DNA of 59,601 nucleotides from Granulicella sapmiensis (GCA_026225395.1 JAMFSR010000025.1:1-59601), one strand, 5' to 3'. Numbered from the stretch's first letter, positions 24,633 through 33,963 are shown. Translations and numbers: made by a program. Notes: generated by a model not told the origin, from the sequence alone.

Positions 24633-26402
24633 TCAGGATCGAGCTTTTTCCTCGGGGATGAAGTGCTCTTCGACGGCTTTCTTCATCAGGCCGGGCGGCA
24701 GAAGGCCCTGGGCGAGGATGAAGTTGTGGAAGCGGAGGGCGCTGAACTTGGGGCCAAGGGCGGTTTCGGCTTCCTTGCGGAGCTCGAGCAGGCGGGTGAA
24801 GCCATAGAAGTAGCTGTTGGCCTGGCCGGGCATGCGGAAGGTGTAGCGCTCGACTTCCTGGTTGGCGAAGGGGACGGAGAAGCAGACGTCCTGGGTGAGG
24901 ACTTTCATGGCGTCGGCGGGCTGGATTTTGCCGGCCTGGAGTTCGGGGTCGAGGAAGGCGCGGGCGGCGCGGAGCAGGCGGAACTGCAGGCTGATGAGCT
25001 GACCTTCCTTCGACATGTAAGGAAGGGTGATGTACTCGGCGTAGAGGCCCCAGCCTTCGGCGTTGGTGGAGTTGAAGGCGTAGAGGGCGCGGGCCTTGGA
25101 GACGCCATGCTCGACCATGGAGTCGAACTGGAGCTCGTGGCCGGGGCGGGCTTCGTGGGCGATGAGGGTCCAGCTGGCGGCGTCGAAGGTGTAGTCGTCG
25201 ACTTTGGCTGCGGCAGCTTGACCGGCGCCTGCGGGCATGTTGAGGGGGAGGACGAAGACGCCGCGCTGGCCGGTATTGTTGAGGAACGGCGGAGGGACCA
25301 TGTGCGGGGCGGGCTGCTGAGCGCTTTCGGCGGCGGTTCCGAGACGGATGATCGCGGGGCGGTCGGGCAAGGAAACGAGTTGGTGCGCGACGATGATCTT
25401 TTCGATTTCGTGCAGACGGTTCTCGTAGAACGGAAGGATGGCGTCGCCGGTGATCTGCTGCTTTTTGAGCTCGCGGATTACGTCGCGGTAGTCGGCGGAC
25501 TTCCAGCCGTGGTCTTTGGCAATTTCAGCGGCTAGCGGGACCATCTGGGACTGATAGTCGGTGAAGGCCTTGTGGGCCATTTCGGCGATCCGGGCGGGTG
25601 GGATGTCGATGCCGAAGCTTTCGAAGTTGAGGGCATACTGCTCGGGCGGGAGACGGAAGTCGGTGCGGGCCTTGGGCAGGATGTTGGCGCGCTCCCAGGC
25701 GTCGTAATCGGCTAGCTGCTTTTTGAGCGTGGCAAAGGGTTCTTCCCAGCCGGTGAGCTTGTACTTGGTGAAGAGCGCGGCGATGCCATCGACGATGGCT
25801 TTATTGCGGGTGAGGCCGGTGTCTACATCAGAGTGCGAGGGGTAGATGGCGCCGGGCTTGGCCATTTGCTCCTGGGTGCGGGCGAGCAGGATAGCGGTGA
25901 GGGGCTGGTAGCCGGGGGTGAGGCCGGCGTAGTCCTTAAGGCGGGTAATGGCGGCTTCGCGGCGCGACTGCGGCATCTGGTCGTCGAGCAGGACCTGCAG
26001 GCCGTAGTAGACGTAGGATGTCGCGTTATTGAAGCCGACTTGATGGGCGAGCGCGTAGTCCTGCTGGCGGAAACCAAGATGCTTGGCGTCGAGGAGAATC
26101 TGGAGGTCTTCGGCGACGTTTTCGTCCTTCTCGGTGGCGAGCGCAGACTGTAGTTTGGTGACGACGGCTTCTTCGTCCCTGCGCTGGGCGAGTTCGTTGG
26201 CGAGCGTGGGGACGGAGGCTTTGGTGTCGTACTCGGCGAGGCCCTCGGAGGAGGCGTCTTCGGGCGAGTACTTCATGCTGACGTCGAGCAGCTGCTTGGT
26301 GAAGGCGTCGGAGCGTGCGATCCATGGTTGAGGTGCGGCGGAGGTCTGCGCGAGCATGGGCGCGGCAAGGAGCAGGAGGGTGGCGAGGCGGGCAGGATGC
26401 AA
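24633..26402 (-). CDS. DUF885 family protein, exported (putative metallohydrolase)
   Basis: A 589-residue protein whose centre and end match the DUF885 family. HEARPGHELQFDSMVEHG is the key motif, HExxPGH, likely a zinc site, and NSTNAEGWGLYAEYITLPY supplies the third-ligand Glu. These proteins are thought to be peptidases or hydrolases; the substrate is unknown. Start is TTG at 26402: GGAG lies 6 bases upstream and the protein then begins with a good signal peptide (HPARLATLLLLAAPMLAQT). The open frame extends 36 residues further upstream without signal-like sequence and is discarded. Confidence 0.85.
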   Translation of the reverse strand: MHPARLATLLLLAAPMLAQTSAAPQPWIARSDAFTKQLLDVSMKYSPEDASSEGLAEYDTKASVPTLANELAQRRDEEAVVTKLQSALATEKDENVAEDLQILLDAKHLGFRQQDYALAHQVGFNNATSYVYYGLQVLLDDQMPQSRREAAITRLKDYAGLTPGYQPLTAILLARTQEQMAKPGAIYPSHSDVDTGLTRNKAIVDGIAALFTKYKLTGWEEPFATLKKQLADYDAWERANILPKARTDFRLPPEQYALNFESFGIDIPPARIAEMAHKAFTDYQSQMVPLAAEIAKDHGWKSADYRDVIRELKKQQITGDAILPFYENRLHEIEKIIVAHQLVSLPDRPAIIRLGTAAESAQQPAPHMVPPPFLNNTGQRGVFVLPLNMPAGAGQAAAAKVDDYTFDAASWTLIAHEARPGHELQFDSMVEHGVSKARALYAFNSTNAEGWGLYAEYITLPYMSKEGQLISLQFRLLRAARAFLDPELQAGKIQPADAMKVLTQDVCFSVPFANQEVERYTFRMPGQANSYFYGFTRLLELRKEAETALGPKFSALRFHNFILAQGLLPPGLMKKAVEEHFIPEEKARS

Positions 26403-26619
26403 GGTGGTCTCCGGAGATGTGTGGCGTGTGAGTGCAGGCCGCACTCCTGACTTTGGCAGGACGTCTGTTCGCAGTCCATGGTATTCCCTTCGCAATTTGG
26501 CTTCTCGCACAGAACTTCTGTAAGGGGAGAGAGGGGTTGAATTCGTGTTCTTTTATCTCTGTGATAACGCGAAAAGGCTTGTTATTGCTGGAGAAATGTG
26601 TCTCCGTGCATAATGGATC

Positions 26620-27708
26620 ATGGCTACCCAAACAGACTTTGTCCCGGCTTCTACGCTGCTGCCGTCGACGGCTGCGGATGCGGCTGCGGCGATTCTGCCT
26701 CGCGATTGCACATTTACGGAGTCCGACTGGCGGGCGCTGGCGCCGTTCTGGTATCCGGTGGCGTTCTCGCATGAGGTGACCGACAAGCCTTATGCGGCGC
26801 GGCTGCTGGATGAGCGTGTGGTGGTCTACCGGTTGTCGGATGGATCGATTACGGCGGCACGGGATATCTGCTACCACCGTGGTGCTCCGCTGAGCCTTGG
26901 CCATGTGGAAGGCGACGAGATCATCTGCAAGTACCACGGGTTGCGGTACGACAGCGAAGGCCGATGCACCTGCATTCCGGCGCACCCGGGTGGGGCGATT
27001 TCGCCGCGGCTGCGGCTGCAGAAGTATGCGTCGCAGGAGCGGTATGGGTTGATCTGGGTGCGGCTGGTGGATGACGGTCCGCGAGCGCTGCCGGTGATGG
27101 ACGAGTGGGACGATCCGGACTATCTGCAGGTGCTGCCTGAGAGTGTGGCGATCAAAGCTGCAGCAGGGCGGCAGATTGAGGGTTTTCTCGATGTCAGCCA
27201 CTTTGCGTTTGTGCACAAGGAAAGCTTTGGCGAGAGCGACAATCCGGTGGTTCCGAGCTATCCGGTGACGAAGACTGCGACCGGGTTTGTGGCGGACTAC
27301 ATCAGCACCGTGAGCAACTATGCGCATGGGTATAAGCACCTGAGTCCGCCGGGGTTTCTGTGGCATCGGCGGTTTGAGACCTACATGCCGTTCACGGCAA
27401 AGCTGACGGTGACGTTTCCCGAGGGTGGATTGCTGCATATCTTGAATGTGGCGGCACCGGTTTCGGCGCGGAAGACGCGTCTGTTTGTGCCGATCTGTCG
27501 GAATTTTGATAAGGAATCTCCGCTGCAGGACACGTTGGACTTCAACTACCAGGTGTTCGCGGAGGATATTGCGATCGTGGAGACACAGTTTCCGGAGGAC
27601 CTGCCGCTGGATCTGCATGCGGAGGCGCATTTCCCGGCGGACCGGAGCTCCATTTCGTACCGGAAAGAATTGCTGGCGCTGGGGTTGGGCCGGAGCTTTA
27701 CGGCTTGA
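26620..27708 (+). CDS. Rieske non-heme iron oxygenase, alpha subunit type
   Basis: A 362-residue enzyme. The Rieske cluster is held by C84, H86, C103 and H106 (CYHRGAP ... CKYHGLRYD). The mononuclear iron site is D191, H194 and H199 in EGFLDVSHFAFVHKESFG. The layout resembles vanillate O-demethylase, pheophorbide oxygenase and related single-component oxygenases, which need a separate reductase; none is nearby. The substrate is unknown. CATAAT ends 5 bases before the ATG and there is no ribosome site. Confidence 0.88.
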   Translation: MATQTDFVPASTLLPSTAADAAAAILPRDCTFTESDWRALAPFWYPVAFSHEVTDKPYAARLLDERVVVYRLSDGSITAARDICYHRGAPLSLGHVEGDEIICKYHGLRYDSEGRCTCIPAHPGGAISPRLRLQKYASQERYGLIWVRLVDDGPRALPVMDEWDDPDYLQVLPESVAIKAAAGRQIEGFLDVSHFAFVHKESFGESDNPVVPSYPVTKTATGFVADYISTVSNYAHGYKHLSPPGFLWHRRFETYMPFTAKLTVTFPEGGLLHILNVAAPVSARKTRLFVPICRNFDKESPLQDTLDFNYQVFAEDIAIVETQFPEDLPLDLHAEAHFPADRSSISYRKELLALGLGRSFTA

Positions 27709-27961
27709 AGGGTGGGTTGCGGCGTGTCTTTACTTTGAGTGAGATTACGGAAAACATCGATGACACCAAGGCGAACACTCCAAGGATCAAGAATATTGGC
27801 CATTGGGGTCTGGCGGAATGGTGTGCGGTTGCGCAAAGATGAACAACCAAACCAATGGTGACGAGGAGACAGGCAGCCAGTGCGCCCATCCAGATCTGGG
27901 GTACTAGGGGCGATATCCGTTCCATGACAGCCATGTTTTCATGCGTGCGGCGATTCAACAA
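27698..27961 (-). CDS. Small two-helix membrane protein
   Basis: An open frame of 87 residues with two hydrophobic helices (IWMGALAACLLVTIGLVVHL and WPIFLILGVFALVSSMFSVI) and a basic tail (KVKTRRNPPFKP). The start is uncertain: TTG codons at 27961 or 27958, or ATG at 27934. AAAGG lies only a few bases before the TTG pair. Its end overlaps the Rieske gene by 11 bases on the opposite strand. No family recognised. Confidence 0.5.
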   Translation of the reverse strand: MLNRRTHENMAVMERISPLVPQIWMGALAACLLVTIGLVVHLCATAHHSARPQWPIFLILGVFALVSSMFSVISLKVKTRRNPPFKP

Positions 27962-28050
27962 GCCTTTTTATTGTTAAGCGGGGCTTTGCTTCCGTCGCTG
28001 AGGAGCCGCTTGCTGTGGATAGACTATGGCGAATGGTGGTTGTCGCGTCA

Positions 28051-28080
28051 TTGACGCGGCCCCCCCGCAAGTCCTACGCT
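28051..28080 (+). promoter_or_regulatory. Promoter of the yceD-rpmF-plsX operon
   Basis: TTGACG (28051-28056), an 18-bp spacer that includes a C7 run, then TACGCT (28075-28080), which ends 7 bases before the ATG at 28088. No ribosome site is seen between them. This predicts a leaderless or nearly leaderless first gene. The rest of 27962-28050 holds nothing else I recognise. Confidence 0.55.
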
Positions 28081-28087
28081 TAAAGAC

Positions 28088-28636
28088 ATGTTAATTTCTC
28101 CTGCACAACTCGTTGACGAACCGCTGAAGCTGGATGAAACGCTGGCTGCCGGCGCGATTGATTACACGCCGGATGTGCGGCAGATTGGGCCGTTGACCGT
28201 GAAAGGCGAGGCGGCGCTGATCGTGGAGCATCGCGGGCCGAAGGAGTTTGTAGACGACATCCGGCTGCGGGCGCACTTTGAGGGCCGGTTTGAGGTGCTG
28301 TGCGCGCGGTGCATTGACCCGGTGGAGCAGCCGCTGGCGGGGGACTTTGACCTGATTTTTCGGCCGGAGGGCGTGGATAATGAGCCCGGTGAGCATGCGA
28401 TTACGGAAGATGAGACCGAAATCGGGTATTATGAAGACAGCGGTCTGCTGTTGGAGGACGCCGTGCGCGAACAGGTGCTTTTAGCCCTGCCCGGACGGAC
28501 GCTCTGCCAGGAAGACTGCAAGGGGCTTTGCCCGCAATGCGGGGCCAATCGCAATACCGCTCCCTGTAGCTGTGAGGAGCAACCGGTCGACAGGCGCTGG
28601 AATGCGCTGGCCGGACTTGCCGTTACCAAGTCCTAG
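28088..28636 (+). CDS. yceD: YceD family protein (DUF177)
   Basis: A 182-residue acidic protein of the YceD/DUF177 family, which is nearly always encoded just before rpmF and is linked to 23S rRNA accumulation or ribosome assembly. It shows the paired Cys of CARCIDPVEQPL near residue 73 and the C-terminal Cys-rich region CQEDCKGLCPQCGANRN, probably a zinc site. It is first in the operon with rpmF and plsX. The upstream promoter places the transcript start close to the ATG. Confidence 0.9.
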   Translation: MLISPAQLVDEPLKLDETLAAGAIDYTPDVRQIGPLTVKGEAALIVEHRGPKEFVDDIRLRAHFEGRFEVLCARCIDPVEQPLAGDFDLIFRPEGVDNEPGEHAITEDETEIGYYEDSGLLLEDAVREQVLLALPGRTLCQEDCKGLCPQCGANRNTAPCSCEEQPVDRRWNALAGLAVTKS

Positions 28637-28709
28637 TATTTGAAAGAGATTCGGCCAGCGTTAACGCAGCATTGTTGCGCATGGGCCAAGATGTTCGAGA
28701 GGAATTACC

Positions 28710-28895
28710 ATGCCTAATCCGAAACGGCGCCACTCCAAGCAACGCACTGCGAAGCGCCGCAGCCACGACTTTCTGACCCCCACGGGCGTTTCCAAATGCC
28801 CCAACTGTGATGCCCAGAAGCTTCCTCACCGCGCCTGCAAGAACTGCGGCGAGTACAAGGGCCGCGCTGTTGTTGCTGTCAAAACAGCTGAGTAG
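28710..28895 (+). CDS. rpmF: 50S ribosomal protein L32
   Basis: A 61-residue basic protein. MPNPKRRHSKQRTAKRRSHD is the L32 start, and CPNC ... CKNC is the four-Cys zinc-binding form, as opposed to the zinc-free form that some genomes carry. GAGAGGAATTACC precedes the ATG. It sits between yceD and plsX, the classic order. Confidence 0.97.
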   Translation: MPNPKRRHSKQRTAKRRSHDFLTPTGVSKCPNCDAQKLPHRACKNCGEYKGRAVVAVKTAE

Positions 28896-28940
28896 TTAGC
28901 CACAGTTCTCTAACCAAGAAAGCTGACAACCGCGAGCTGC

Positions 28941-29957
28941 ATGCCGATCGACATCGTTCTCGATGCCATGGGATCCGATAAGGCTCCCGAGCCCGAAATT
29001 CGCGGGGCCATCCTGGCCACCCGCCTGCTGGACGTGCGCGTCCATCTGGTGGGGCCGGAGGAATTGCTGCGTCCGAAACTGCGTGAGTGCCTGAAGGTTT
29101 ACAGCAAGCAGAATCGGCCGCCGGTTTTTCTGGTGCAGGCCAGTGAGTGGATCAGCATGGACGATAAGGCGGCGCTGGCCGTCCGTTCCAAGCGCGATTC
29201 CTCGATGCGCGTGGCGCTGAAGATGGTGCGCGAAGGACGTGCGGCTGGGTTTGTCACTGCGGGCAATACAGGCGCTGCGATGGCTACGGCCAAGATGGTC
29301 CTGGGATCGCTGGCGGGGATTGACCGCCCGGCTCTGGCTACAAGTTTGCCGACCACCACTGGATCGCCCTGCGTGCTGCTCGATGTAGGCGCGAACGTGG
29401 ACTCCGACCCCGAGAACCTGGTGCAGTTTGCGGTGATGGGCCATGTGTTTGCGAAGAACGTGCTGCGCGTGAACCATCCTCGTGTGGGGCTGCTTTCGAT
29501 TGGCGAAGAAGACGGCAAGGGGAACTCGCTGACGCGGGATACGCTGCCGCTGCTACGCGAACTGAAGGGTGTGAACTTCATTGGCAATGTCGAGGGCCGC
29601 GATCTGTTCAACGGGCACTGCGACGTTGCGGTGTGCGATGGATTTGTGGGGAATGTCGCTTTGAAGACTTGTGAAGGGACCGCGAAGCTGCTGAGTGTTT
29701 CGCTGCGCGAGAGTTTGAAGTCGACGGTGACGTCGCAGGTGGGTGCGCTGCTTTCTCGACGGGCGTTTACGGCGTTCAAGAAGCGGCTGGACTACTCGGA
29801 GTATGGCGGGGCGCAGCTGCTGGGCGTGCGCGGGCCGTGCATTGTGGGGCATGGCAGCTCGAATGAGCGGGCGATCATGAACGGGATCCGCATAGCGGCG
29901 GAGTTTGCGCAGGCTGAGGTCAATTCGGGGATCGAAGCGGCGCTGGCAGCTCGTTGA
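28941..29957 (+). CDS. plsX: Phosphate acyltransferase PlsX
   Basis: A 338-residue enzyme that makes acyl-phosphate from acyl-ACP, the first step of phospholipid synthesis with PlsY. Motifs are IVLDAMGSDKAPEPEIRGA at the start, SMRVALKMVREGRAAGFVTA, SAGNTGA-type GNTGAAMATAKMVLG and HGSSNERAIMNGIRIA near the end. The usual neighbours fabH, fabD and fabG do not follow; the operon ends here. acpP and fabF lie 28 kb away. Confidence 0.96.
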   Translation: MPIDIVLDAMGSDKAPEPEIRGAILATRLLDVRVHLVGPEELLRPKLRECLKVYSKQNRPPVFLVQASEWISMDDKAALAVRSKRDSSMRVALKMVREGRAAGFVTAGNTGAAMATAKMVLGSLAGIDRPALATSLPTTTGSPCVLLDVGANVDSDPENLVQFAVMGHVFAKNVLRVNHPRVGLLSIGEEDGKGNSLTRDTLPLLRELKGVNFIGNVEGRDLFNGHCDVAVCDGFVGNVALKTCEGTAKLLSVSLRESLKSTVTSQVGALLSRRAFTAFKKRLDYSEYGGAQLLGVRGPCIVGHGSSNERAIMNGIRIAAEFAQAEVNSGIEAALAAR

Positions 29958-30030
29958 TTTTCGTTTCAAGGCGCGAGAGATTTCATAGCGTAAGATTTGG
30001 CAATACGTTCATGCGCGAGGGGAATGATTG

Positions 30031-30324
30031 ATGTCCACTAAGTATCTCGATCCGCCGCCGGCTGCGGTGCGGGACAAAGCTTCGTTTGAACTACTGCGGG
30101 TGTGGGTCGCGGAGCAGGGACAGCATGTGAGTCTGCGGTCAGGCGCCTGGGAAGACCCGTTCGCGTGGGGTATCGTGCTGGCTGATTTAGCGCGTCATAT
30201 CGTGAACGCCGAAGCGCTGGGCCGCAAGGATTTGGACCGCGACGCGTTTTTGGAACGCATGCTGGAGGGGTTCCATGCAGAGATTGAGTCGCCGACCGAT
30301 GAGGCTGAGGGCGAGATTCAGTAG
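30031..30324 (+). CDS. DUF5076-like small protein
   Basis: A 97-residue soluble protein. FELLRVWVAEQGQHVSLRSG, WEDPFAWGIVLADLARHIVN and LERMLEGFHAEIESPTDEAE form one domain resembling DUF5076, a small family of unknown function. ATG at 30031 has GAGGGGA about 8 bases upstream and is preferred over the adjacent TTG. It follows plsX by 73 bases and could be a separate unit. Confidence 0.7.
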   Translation: MSTKYLDPPPAAVRDKASFELLRVWVAEQGQHVSLRSGAWEDPFAWGIVLADLARHIVNAEALGRKDLDRDAFLERMLEGFHAEIESPTDEAEGEIQ

Positions 30325-30327
30325 AAG

Positions 30328-30359
30328 CAGGTTTTAGGTTTCAGGGGTCAGGTTTTAGG
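30328..30359. repeat. Short direct repeat
   Basis: CAGGTTTTAGG occurs at 30328-30338 and 30349-30359 with a 21-base period, just after the DUF5076-like gene. The surrounding text (TTTCAGGGGTCAG) is low in complexity. No function is evident; it looks like intergenic repeat sequence. Confidence 0.55.
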
Positions 30360-30401
30360 CGCGTGTGGGGCGGCTCTCTAACACTAAGACCCATGTGTTT
30401 T

Positions 30402-30674
30402 CTACATCACTCTTGCTACGCGCTCCAGTTGGGCCTGAATGTGTTCGGCGGTTACTCCGGAGACTTCGATGCTGGAGACGACGTGGCGAGCTTCGTGGGA
30501 GGAGCAGCCGTAGCCGCGGCCGGTGAGAAAGTTGGCTACGATTTCGGCGGCCTGGAAGGAGTCGGCTCCCGATTGCAGCAGCTCGCTGCGGAGGGTGATG
30601 AGGTCTTGCGCACTAAACTTCTCAACGCCGTGCGTGATGTCTTGCGGATCGTTCATAGCGTTCGTGGCTTCCAT
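30402..30674 (-). CDS. Hypothetical small protein
   Basis: A 90-residue soluble, helical protein: FSAQDLITLRSELLQSGADS, then FQAAEIVANFLTGRGYG, and a tail VSGVTAEHIQAQLERVARVM. One Cys. No family recognised. AAGGA lies 8 bases before the ATG at 30674, a good start signal, so it is probably real. It lies alone; 30675-30892 upstream holds no gene I can support. Confidence 0.55.
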   Translation of the reverse strand: MEATNAMNDPQDITHGVEKFSAQDLITLRSELLQSGADSFQAAEIVANFLTGRGYGCSSHEARHVVSSIEVSGVTAEHIQAQLERVARVM

Positions 30675-30892
30675 GTGAGCGGTCCTTTCGCGTAGGGCGC
30701 ATGAGTTTCGCGCATTCCTGAGTTAGAACGAATTGACCTCTCGAAAGTTGCTGATGGGCGCGTGTTTCTTTGGTTCGCTCTTCTTCAGCTATAGAAGAAA
30801 GGTTGCCTGCATGGTGCTGCCACGTTTGTTCGCGAGCCGGATTGCAGTCTTGTGTGGAGCGAAAGGAACGTGAGGCGCGATACGATAAAGGC

Positions 30893-31840
30893 ATGTCGAA
30901 TGTTGCCGTAGTAGAGCCGCGCGTGCTGGATGGAGTTGCCATCGCCGCGGAGATTAAGTCGGAGCTTGTGAGCAAGCTTGCCGAAGCCAAAGAGCGTGGC
31001 TATACGCCGGGGCTTGCGGTGGTGCTGGTGGGGGAAAACCCCGCTTCGCAGCTGTATGTGAAGAGCAAGGTGAAGACCTGTGCGGAGCTGGGTATTTACT
31101 CCGAGATGCATACGCCTGCGGCAAGCGTGACGACCGAAGAGCTGCTGGCGCTGGTGGAGTCGCTGAACGAGCGCGATGAGATTGACGGCATTTTGATTCA
31201 GCTTCCGCTGCCGGAGCATGTGGATACGGAGCGGCTGCTGGAGGCTGTGGTGCCGGAGAAGGATGTCGATGGATTTCATCCGATCAATGCCGGACGTTTG
31301 CTGAGTGGAGCGCCTGCGGAGAAAGTGTTGGCACCGTGTACGCCGGCAGGGATTATGGAGATGTTGCGGCGGAGTGATATTCCGGTTTCGGGGCAGCGCG
31401 CGGTAGTGATTGGGCGGTCGAATATTGTGGGCAAGCCGATTGCGGCGATGCTGATCAATGCTTCGGCGACGGTGACGGTGTGCCACTCGCGGACGCGGGA
31501 CCTTGCGGAGATTACGCGCGAGGCGGACATTCTTGTGGCTGCGATTGGCCGCGCGGGGTTTGTGACCGCGGACATGGTACGACCGGGAGCGACGCTGGTG
31601 GATGTCGGGATCAATCGCGTTACGGATGCCGCGGAGTTTGAGCGATTCTTTGCGGGGGATGCGAAACGGATGGAGGGATTTGCGAAACGTGGGTCGACCG
31701 TTGTGGGGGATATCGATCCGGCGGCGTTTCGCGTTGCGGGGGCGTATACGCCGGTGCCGGGAGGCGTGGGTGCGTTGACGATTGCGATGCTGATGTCGAA
31801 TACGGTGAAGGCGGCTGCTGCGCGGCGCAGCGGGAACTGA
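30893..31840 (+). CDS. folD: Methylene-THF dehydrogenase / cyclohydrolase FolD
   Basis: A 315-residue bifunctional enzyme interconverting 5,10-methylene-THF and 10-formyl-THF. Motifs are LVGENPASQLYVKSKVKTC with the catalytic Tyr and Lys, DGILIQLPLPEHVD, EKDVDGFHPINAGRL, VVIGRSNIVGKP and TPVPGGVGALTIAML. It supplies 10-formyl-THF for purine synthesis. The open frame reaches 41 residues upstream, but ATG at 30893 matches the family start; TACGAT ends 6 bases before it. coaE follows after 5 bases. Confidence 0.96.
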   Translation: MSNVAVVEPRVLDGVAIAAEIKSELVSKLAEAKERGYTPGLAVVLVGENPASQLYVKSKVKTCAELGIYSEMHTPAASVTTEELLALVESLNERDEIDGILIQLPLPEHVDTERLLEAVVPEKDVDGFHPINAGRLLSGAPAEKVLAPCTPAGIMEMLRRSDIPVSGQRAVVIGRSNIVGKPIAAMLINASATVTVCHSRTRDLAEITREADILVAAIGRAGFVTADMVRPGATLVDVGINRVTDAAEFERFFAGDAKRMEGFAKRGSTVVGDIDPAAFRVAGAYTPVPGGVGALTIAMLMSNTVKAAAARRSGN

Positions 31841-31845
31841 GCGCG

Positions 31846-32508
31846 ATGCTGCGCGTAGGGCTTACCGGCGATCTTGGCAGTGGGAAGTCGACGGTGGCGC
31901 GGATGTTCGCGGAGCGCGGGGCGGTAGTGCTTTCGTCCGATGAGATGGGCCGCGTGATGATGCAGCCTGGACAGGCTGTGTATGCGGAGATCGTGGAGCA
32001 TTTTGGGCAGGGTGTGGTTGCGGCAGATGGTTCGCTTGATCGGCGCGAGTTGGCGCGGCTGGTGTTCGACGAAGGGCGTGCCGAAGAGCTGAATGCGATT
32101 GTGCATCCGGCGGTGATTGGAGAACAGGCTCGGCTGATTGCGGAGATGGCTCGCACGAAGCCGGATGCGATTGTGGTGGTGGAGTCGGCGTTGATCTTTA
32201 CGACGAAGCATGCGCCGGGCGGTGAGCCCTGGAGCAAGCGGTTCGACCGTGTGGTGTTGGTGACAGCGCCGGAGGCAGAGAAGGTTTCGCGGTATGTGGA
32301 GCGTGTGGCTGCGGGGCATGTGCTGAGGGCGGAGGAGCGTGGGAGCCTTGAAGCCGATGCGCGAAAGCGGCTGGCTATGCAGGCGGTGAATGAGGAGCAT
32401 GCGGGGGAGTGCCTGGTGATTCGCAATGATGATGGGCTTGAGGGGTTGGAGCGGAAAGTGGATAAAATATGGACCGCGTTGCAGCTACAACAACGAGACT
32501 CTGCATGA
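31846..32508 (+). CDS. coaE: Dephospho-CoA kinase
   Basis: A 220-residue P-loop kinase that adds the 3'-phosphate in the last step of coenzyme A synthesis. VGLTGDLGSGKSTVARMF is the Walker A region, AVVLSSDEMGRVMMQPGQ the substrate part, and ALIFTTKHAPGG ... FDRVVLVTAPEAEKVSRYVER the lid. It follows folD closely, and its stop overlaps a hicB-like start (ATGA), so the three are one operon. Confidence 0.93.
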   Translation: MLRVGLTGDLGSGKSTVARMFAERGAVVLSSDEMGRVMMQPGQAVYAEIVEHFGQGVVAADGSLDRRELARLVFDEGRAEELNAIVHPAVIGEQARLIAEMARTKPDAIVVVESALIFTTKHAPGGEPWSKRFDRVVLVTAPEAEKVSRYVERVAAGHVLRAEERGSLEADARKRLAMQAVNEEHAGECLVIRNDDGLEGLERKVDKIWTALQLQQRDSA

Positions 32509-32687
32509 AATATCCGGTTGAGTTCGAACGTGAGGTCGATGGCCGCTGGATTGCTGAGATTCCGAAGATGCCAGGCGTGATGGTCTACGGAGAGACGCGC
32601 GAGGAAGCTCATGTCCGGGCTTTGTCTCTTGCTGCTGAAGTGAGCCAATCGCAACAGCTCGGGAGCGGCAAACCCGCTAAAATCTGA
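32505..32687 (+). CDS. HicB-like small protein (UPF0150 type)
   Basis: A 60-residue protein: MKYPVEFEREVDGRWIAEIP, then KMPGVMVYGETREEAHVRAL. This is the partial RNase-H-like fold of HicB antitoxins. There is no hicA gene beside it and no DNA-binding domain at the C-terminus, which ends in a Ser/Gln-rich tail. It is coupled to coaE by a 4-base overlap. It may be a solitary HicB homologue with a housekeeping role. Confidence 0.78.
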   Translation: MKYPVEFEREVDGRWIAEIPKMPGVMVYGETREEAHVRALSLAAEVSQSQQLGSGKPAKI

Positions 32688-32728
32688 GTAGCGCGTCCAA
32701 TACCAAGCGCATCTAAGGGTTCTTGTCG

Positions 32729-33940
32729 ATGAAACTGCGTCCTGTTCTGCTCGTTTTGCTCATCCTTTCGGGCTTCTATTACCTGACCACGCGGCTGATG
32801 CCGGTGGGCGCGATTGCCGGACTGCTGCATCATGGGTCGGTTACGGATGGCTCTACGACTACGGCGAGCGGGCCGCTGGGCGACTTTGCGATCACGCAGG
32901 CTGCCGCGGCGCCGGCGTTCGATTCGGAAGAGCAGCAGAATATCGGCGTCTATAAGCGGGCGCTTCCTTCGGTGGTGAACATCACGAGTACGCAGGTGGC
33001 TTGCTGCGACTTCTTCCTGCGGCCGGTGCCGGAGCAGGGGCAGGGATCGGGGTTCATTCTCGACAAGCAGGGGCATATCCTGACCAACAACCACGTCATC
33101 GACAACGCGCAGATGATCGAGGTGACGCTTTGGAACAAGCGCAAGTACAAGGCGGCCGTGGTCAGCATCGACCGCAACCATGATATTGCGCTGCTGCAGA
33201 TTAAAGATGTGCCGGACCTGCAACCGGCAGTGCTGTCAGATTCGGCGGGACTGATGGTGGGGCAGCGGGTGTATGCGATCGGCAATCCGTTTGGGTTCAG
33301 CGGAACGATGACGCGCGGGATTATTTCGGCCATCCGGTCAGTGGCGATGCCTTCGGGCAACAAGATTGAGGATGCGATCCAGACGGACGCTTCGGTGAAC
33401 CCGGGCAACTCCGGTGGGCCGTTGTTGAACTCGCGCGGCGAAGTGATTGGGATCACGACGTTGATCGCGTCGAACCCGAACGGCGGAGCGGAGCAGTCGG
33501 CAGGTATTGGATTTGCGATTCCGATCAGTACGGCGAAGGCGTTCCTTGGCGATGTGGAGAAGTATGGCCATGCGCGGCGGCCGTCGCTGGATATCGTGAC
33601 GTTCCCGATTGGGCCGGATATTGCCGAGCAGATTGGCCTGCCTGCGGACTACGGCATCCTGATTGAGCGCGTGCTGCCGGATGGCGCTGCGGCCCATGCA
33701 GGGCTGCGCGGCGGCAATCAGCGGGCCTGGAACGGCAACCAGGAAGTGATGCTGGGCGGGGATTTGATTGTGGCGTTCGATGGGCAGGAGATTACGACGC
33801 CGCAGGATCTTTCGAATGCAATGAACGCACACCACGCGGGTGACGTGGTTACGCTGACGGTGTTCCGTGGGCGGCAACGTCTAAACGTGAAGGTTACGCT
33901 GGGCGATGCGAAGGAAGTGGCGAACGGCCAGACCGCGTAG
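32729..33940 (+). CDS. HtrA/DegP-like serine protease with PDZ domain
   Basis: A 403-residue protein anchored by one N-terminal helix (VLLVLLILSGFYYLTTRLM). The trypsin-like domain has His122 (LTNNHVID), Asp152 (DRNHDIALL) and Ser228 (NPGNSGGPLLN). A single PDZ domain occupies roughly residues 285-395 (GILIERVLPDGAAAHAGL, then LGGDLIVAFDGQEITTPQDL). It would degrade or chaperone misfolded envelope proteins. The TTG two codons earlier is possible, but ATG 32729 has AAGGG 8 bases upstream. Confidence 0.93.
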   Translation: MKLRPVLLVLLILSGFYYLTTRLMPVGAIAGLLHHGSVTDGSTTTASGPLGDFAITQAAAAPAFDSEEQQNIGVYKRALPSVVNITSTQVACCDFFLRPVPEQGQGSGFILDKQGHILTNNHVIDNAQMIEVTLWNKRKYKAAVVSIDRNHDIALLQIKDVPDLQPAVLSDSAGLMVGQRVYAIGNPFGFSGTMTRGIISAIRSVAMPSGNKIEDAIQTDASVNPGNSGGPLLNSRGEVIGITTLIASNPNGGAEQSAGIGFAIPISTAKAFLGDVEKYGHARRPSLDIVTFPIGPDIAEQIGLPADYGILIERVLPDGAAAHAGLRGGNQRAWNGNQEVMLGGDLIVAFDGQEITTPQDLSNAMNAHHAGDVVTLTVFRGRQRLNVKVTLGDAKEVANGQTA

Positions 33941-33963
33941 GCGTTCCTATAGTGGTAGTGGCT

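Noticed and set aside
26026..27630. 534-codon minus-strand frame over the Rieske gene
   Set aside because: Shadow of the real gene; Arg/His-rich product without domain features.
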